Part shown: in pieces, positions 60,933-64,000 of the stretch | Layout of the letters: each line of letters starts with the position of its first letter | How positions within the stretch are numbered: the first letter of the stretch is position 1 | Assembly (NCBI GenBank): GCA_021234155.1 | Contig: JAJEKV010000041.1 | Coordinates: 10,621,018 to 10,685,017 of the forward strand | Source of the DNA: Isoetes taiwanensis | Lineage: Eukaryota > Streptophyta > Lycopodiopsida > Isoetales > Isoetaceae | DNA: 64,000 nt | Direction: 5' to 3' | Position numbers and translations under genes: made by a program | Notes under the pieces: model-generated | The model's database searches: none | What the model was told of the DNA's origin: nothing | Seen by the model: the letters and a program-made list of their open reading frames with translations, nothing else

Positions 60933-62330
60933 AATGCCAGCTCGAGAAGTAGGGAATAATTCTGCAACGACAAATGGGAGATTCATGCAACGAGAAATGG
61001 CAGATTCGTGCCGTCAATCGGGGCCTCTTTTCCTTGGAGGATTTTCTACTGCCAGAAGGTTCTCAACCAGTCTTTTCTCTTCCTTTCTTTATCTTTTAGA
61101 AGCTTTTAGAAGCCATTTCTTGACATTCTGGTCCTTTTTCTGCTTGTAGAGCTCCCTAGCCAGTCTTCTCTCTTCTATTTCTTATCTTCCAGACATTTCC
61201 AAAATCCATTTCTTGCCCCTTTTCTGCAGCCTAGCAAGAATATGTAACACAATAACAGGGGGTTGTTTTTGTATTTTTATACTTTTTTCCCTAAGGTTTT
61301 CATATGATTTGGTCGTGTAATCTCGTGGATGTACTAATGCGTACATCTAGAGTGCGCATACAGTTTCATGTATTTTTTATGGCAATTGCCAATGGTTTGA
61401 CCCATGTTTAAAAAAGAAAAAAAGGAAAAAAAAAAAAATCTAAAGGCATGCAGGGCTCGATAGCTTAGCTTTAGGGTTTGTTTGCAGCCTATATTAGGGT
61501 CTTGGTCGATCGCTGCACTACTTTCCGAGGATGAAGCAGCTGCAATATCAGGTAATGGGATATGAATTTTTTTCTGCGAACTAAAAAATTCTCTTTTCGG
61601 TTTGCGTTATTGAGGAGTAGTATGTTTCTCGGTAGAATCTGAATCATTTTTTCTGATAAACAGAGATGCCCGAAGTGGTCTCGGTCTTTCCCAGCAGAGC
61701 TAGGTCCTTGGATACAACTAGAACCTGGGATTTTCTCGAGCTTCAAACCAGAATACCTCTGTTTAGCAGCATGGATGGACACATGCCTTAGGTTTTGTTA
61801 CAGCTTCACAGAAACAAAAGGCAATCTCGTGGAATTTTAGGGTTCTTGGACGATTGAAGAAACCCTGCTGTGAGCGAACACTGAAAAAAACCAGTTGTGA
61901 ACGATTCACTGAAGCTGCTTCACAGGTTATCAGTTTTGTCCTAATATTTCTTTGAAGCAATACCTTGCTCTGTAATGTGATCGAATTCTGTCCAGCATCC
62001 TCTCCTATCATTCATCCCGTCATTACTTTTGTTGATATTTTAGATGGCAAATTCTGATTCAGTAGAGCCAGTTGCAGAAGCTGAATATACATGGCAGAAG
62101 AATTCCGATTCTGTAGAGCCGGTTCAGAAGTTATAGATGTAGCACTACTCATATTCACGGCCAAGTGTTGATCCGAGATGCTGTTTGTCCATTCTGCAGC
62201 CTCCTTTACATAGGTCGAGGACCTTTTCTTGTTACAGGTAATATATTATATGCTGATAATAACTTCTTTTCTTGTTTGCATTGGAAGTTAGCCCAATAAC
62301 AATAATGAAATTAGTTATTACTGTATGCAG
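60933..62330. other. No recognisable gene
   Basis: Short ORFs only. The right part may contain a decayed 5' exon of the glycosyltransferase relic, since an acceptor (TGTATGCAG) precedes it at about 62,330, but I found no glycosyltransferase N-terminal motif. Confidence 0.4.
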
Positions 62331-62830
62331 GATCAACAGGAAAAATATCAAGGATGAGATTATTAACTTTATTCCTAGCATGCTTTTGAAGCCTACAGAC
62401 TTGCCTGTCTTGTTCTTCACTCAATCAGAAAAGCTAGCAGTGATCAATAAGGGATATGAAACATTATTCCGAGTAAAACATGTTCTATCAAGTAATTTTG
62501 ACGAGGTTGAACCGTAAAAACAAGGGCAATGAGAGATATTCTAATGCAGAGCTCAAGTTATTTAGCAGTGGGACCATTATTGCCATCTTTATTTTGGGCT
62601 TAGGAGATAATGAAGAAGAAATACGCATAGCATATCAGACAAAAGGTACCTAGAGTGGTTAGACAAATAGAAAACAATGTCAGTATTACATGTATCATTT
62701 GGATCATGAGGCTGTTGCAGGATTTTTAAGCCATTGTGGTTGGAATCCTACGTTGAAAAGTATATGTGCAGATGTGCCCATGATTGGTTGCGTTGCGTTC
62801 GCTCTGGAAGGACATCTCTGGAAGGACAAG
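62331..62830 (+). pseudogene. UDP-glycosyltransferase (family 1) fragment
   Basis: Readable pieces: an INFIPSMLLKPTDLP segment and VLSSNFDEVEP, followed by a TAA; then YLAVGPLLPSLFW; then YLEWLDK followed by an in-frame TAG and VLHVSFGS; then the UDP-sugar-binding PSPG box ([20 protein letters not shown]). These are in the order found in plant UGTs, but the ~100 residues normally between SFGS and the PSPG box are missing. With stops and this internal deletion it cannot encode an enzyme. Confidence 0.85.
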
Positions 62831-63219
62831 AAGGAGAGATTTGTTGGAAGAGAAGGGATAGAGGAGGCTTGGAGTATCCAGATTCGATTCGATTCCCAAG
62901 ATATTTTTTGTGAATGTGTGTAAGAGATGCTTGTACAATATTGTGAATGTGTTAAGAGGCCCTACCATAAAAACCATGTTGTATTGCATGTTCGAATTTT
63001 GTAATATACACATTGCCTCATTTAATATAGTCTCTCTCATTGTTTCTAACATTTAGTATAATTTGTATCATTGTTTCTAACATGTGAATAACATTTAGTA
63101 TAATTTGTATCATTGTTTCTAACATGTGAAATTCCTTCCTGGCCCGAAGGGCCCAAATTTTTTTTTAATATAGCAATTAACACATAACTACCATTAACAT
63201 TAATTAATAGAAACCATTG
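62831..63219. other. AT-rich, small direct repeats
   Basis: At about 63,040-63,130 the motif TATCATTGTTTCTAACATGTG repeats in tandem with ~35-base spacing. No gene seen. Confidence 0.5.
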
Positions 63220-63492
63220 CATCTAACACATTTAAATTAAAATCCCCCTGAAACCCCCTTTGGTTTGGGTGCATATTCACATGGGGGGTGACGCACAAAT
63301 CTTGTTATACAGTATAAAAATTTTATACATCCATACCCCACAAACGAGGAACTTTGTGTACGGTCTAGATTAAGAAATAAGGGGTGAATATGCCTATCCA
63401 ACAGCTCTCGTTGCCCGGAGTCACCCCCCGTGTGAATATGCACCCAAACCAAAGGGGGTTTCAGGGGGATTTTAATTTAAATGTGTTAGATG
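63220..63492. mobile_element. Foldback MITE with 73-bp inverted repeats
   Basis: Arms 63220-63292 and 63420-63492 are reverse complements with one mismatch that I can see (ATTCACATGG against ATTCACACGG). The middle is ~127 bp. No coding capacity and no clear target duplication. The near-identity of the arms implies recent origin. Confidence 0.8.
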
Positions 63493-64000
63493 TGGGACAA
63501 CAATAACTATTGATCGATGTTATTCTATAGCTGATGTCTCATATTCGCTTCTGTTTGTTCACATCTGTGGGCATGTTTTGTCCAGAGGCTGATACCCTGT
63601 CACGGTAGGGGCTTCTGTCATAGTATTACAGCAAGGGCTTCTACCATAGCAATACTATTGAAAAAAAATGAAAATTTATTGTTGTAGCATTGTGAATACA
63701 TTTTTCATTTTTTACTTTTATACATTCTCTAGCCCATTTACATCCTAAAAGAGACAACAAATTTTTGGCCCACAATTCATTATTTTTGTTTACAATATAG
63801 AAATAGGATCAATTTTTTTTGCAATGGTGCATTTTTGTATTGTCACGTGTCACTCCCAATAACCCGGAATGGAAGTTGAGTGCCGCAATTCTGAGTGACA
63901 GGTTGAACCGGTTACCTTCTTTTTCCTTTGGGAATTTTTTTCACAACTACTCAATACACTCATTCATAAGTTTTTTTCCATGAAGTTTATTCACTACACA
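63493..64000. other. No recognisable gene
   Basis: AT-rich flank to the window end; only a short CTTCTGTCATAGTATTACAG-type near-duplication at about 63,608-63,650. Confidence 0.45.

Overview
This window is nuclear DNA of a land plant. It carries a kinesin-7 of the plant-only NACK type, a PLS-type pentatricopeptide (PPR) gene, remnants of aldo-keto reductase and UDP-glycosyltransferase genes, and plant-style LTR retrotransposons primed by initiator tRNA-Met. Few genes lie among many decayed transposons, and the one large PPR gene has a single small intron. A seed-free plant such as a fern or lycophyte fits best, but that is inference. No rRNA gene, canonical tRNA gene or CRISPR array was seen.

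Layout. 1-3.9 kb: a broken Merlin-type transposase and one copy of a repeat with a tRNA-like block. 3.9-5.1 kb and 28.4-29.0 kb: an aldo-keto reductase pseudogene, partly tandem-duplicated and split by an insertion. 5,103-28,394: a Ty3/gypsy chromovirus on the minus strand, with ~1.62 kb LTRs, tRNA-iMet primer site, polypurine tract and target duplication ATGGA. It is itself interrupted by a second minus-strand Ty3/gypsy element (16,419-26,482; target duplication TAGGG). 28.4-34.4 kb: short tandem duplications, a small Helitron, a tandem array of the tRNA-like repeat and a minisatellite. 34.5-37.9 kb: the PPR gene. 40.3-48.5 kb: a decayed autonomous Helitron and a second Helitron terminus. 48.8-52 kb: a long tetranucleotide repeat, a gypsy integrase relic and the second minisatellite block. 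52.5-56.6 kb: the NACK-type kinesin, apparently intact. 57.9-60.9 kb: a decayed Ty1/copia element with target duplication AATTT. 62.3-62.8 kb: a glycosyltransferase pseudogene. 63.2-63.5 kb: a foldback MITE with near-perfect 73-bp arms.

The most unusual content is in the outer chromovirus. Between its 5' LTR and gag it has three extra ORFs in the element's own orientation. The first ends in a complete histone H3 core, about 87% identical to the canonical protein by eye. The second ends in a divergent H2A-like fold and may hold an H4-like fold near its N-terminus. The third looks like a divergent H2B. The same element encodes a chromodomain after its integrase. The reading is an LTR retrotransposon carrying its own set of core-histone-like proteins. 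The H3 call is secure; H2A is probable; H2B is possible; H4 is tentative. This copy's pol is frameshifted, so it is not autonomous today.
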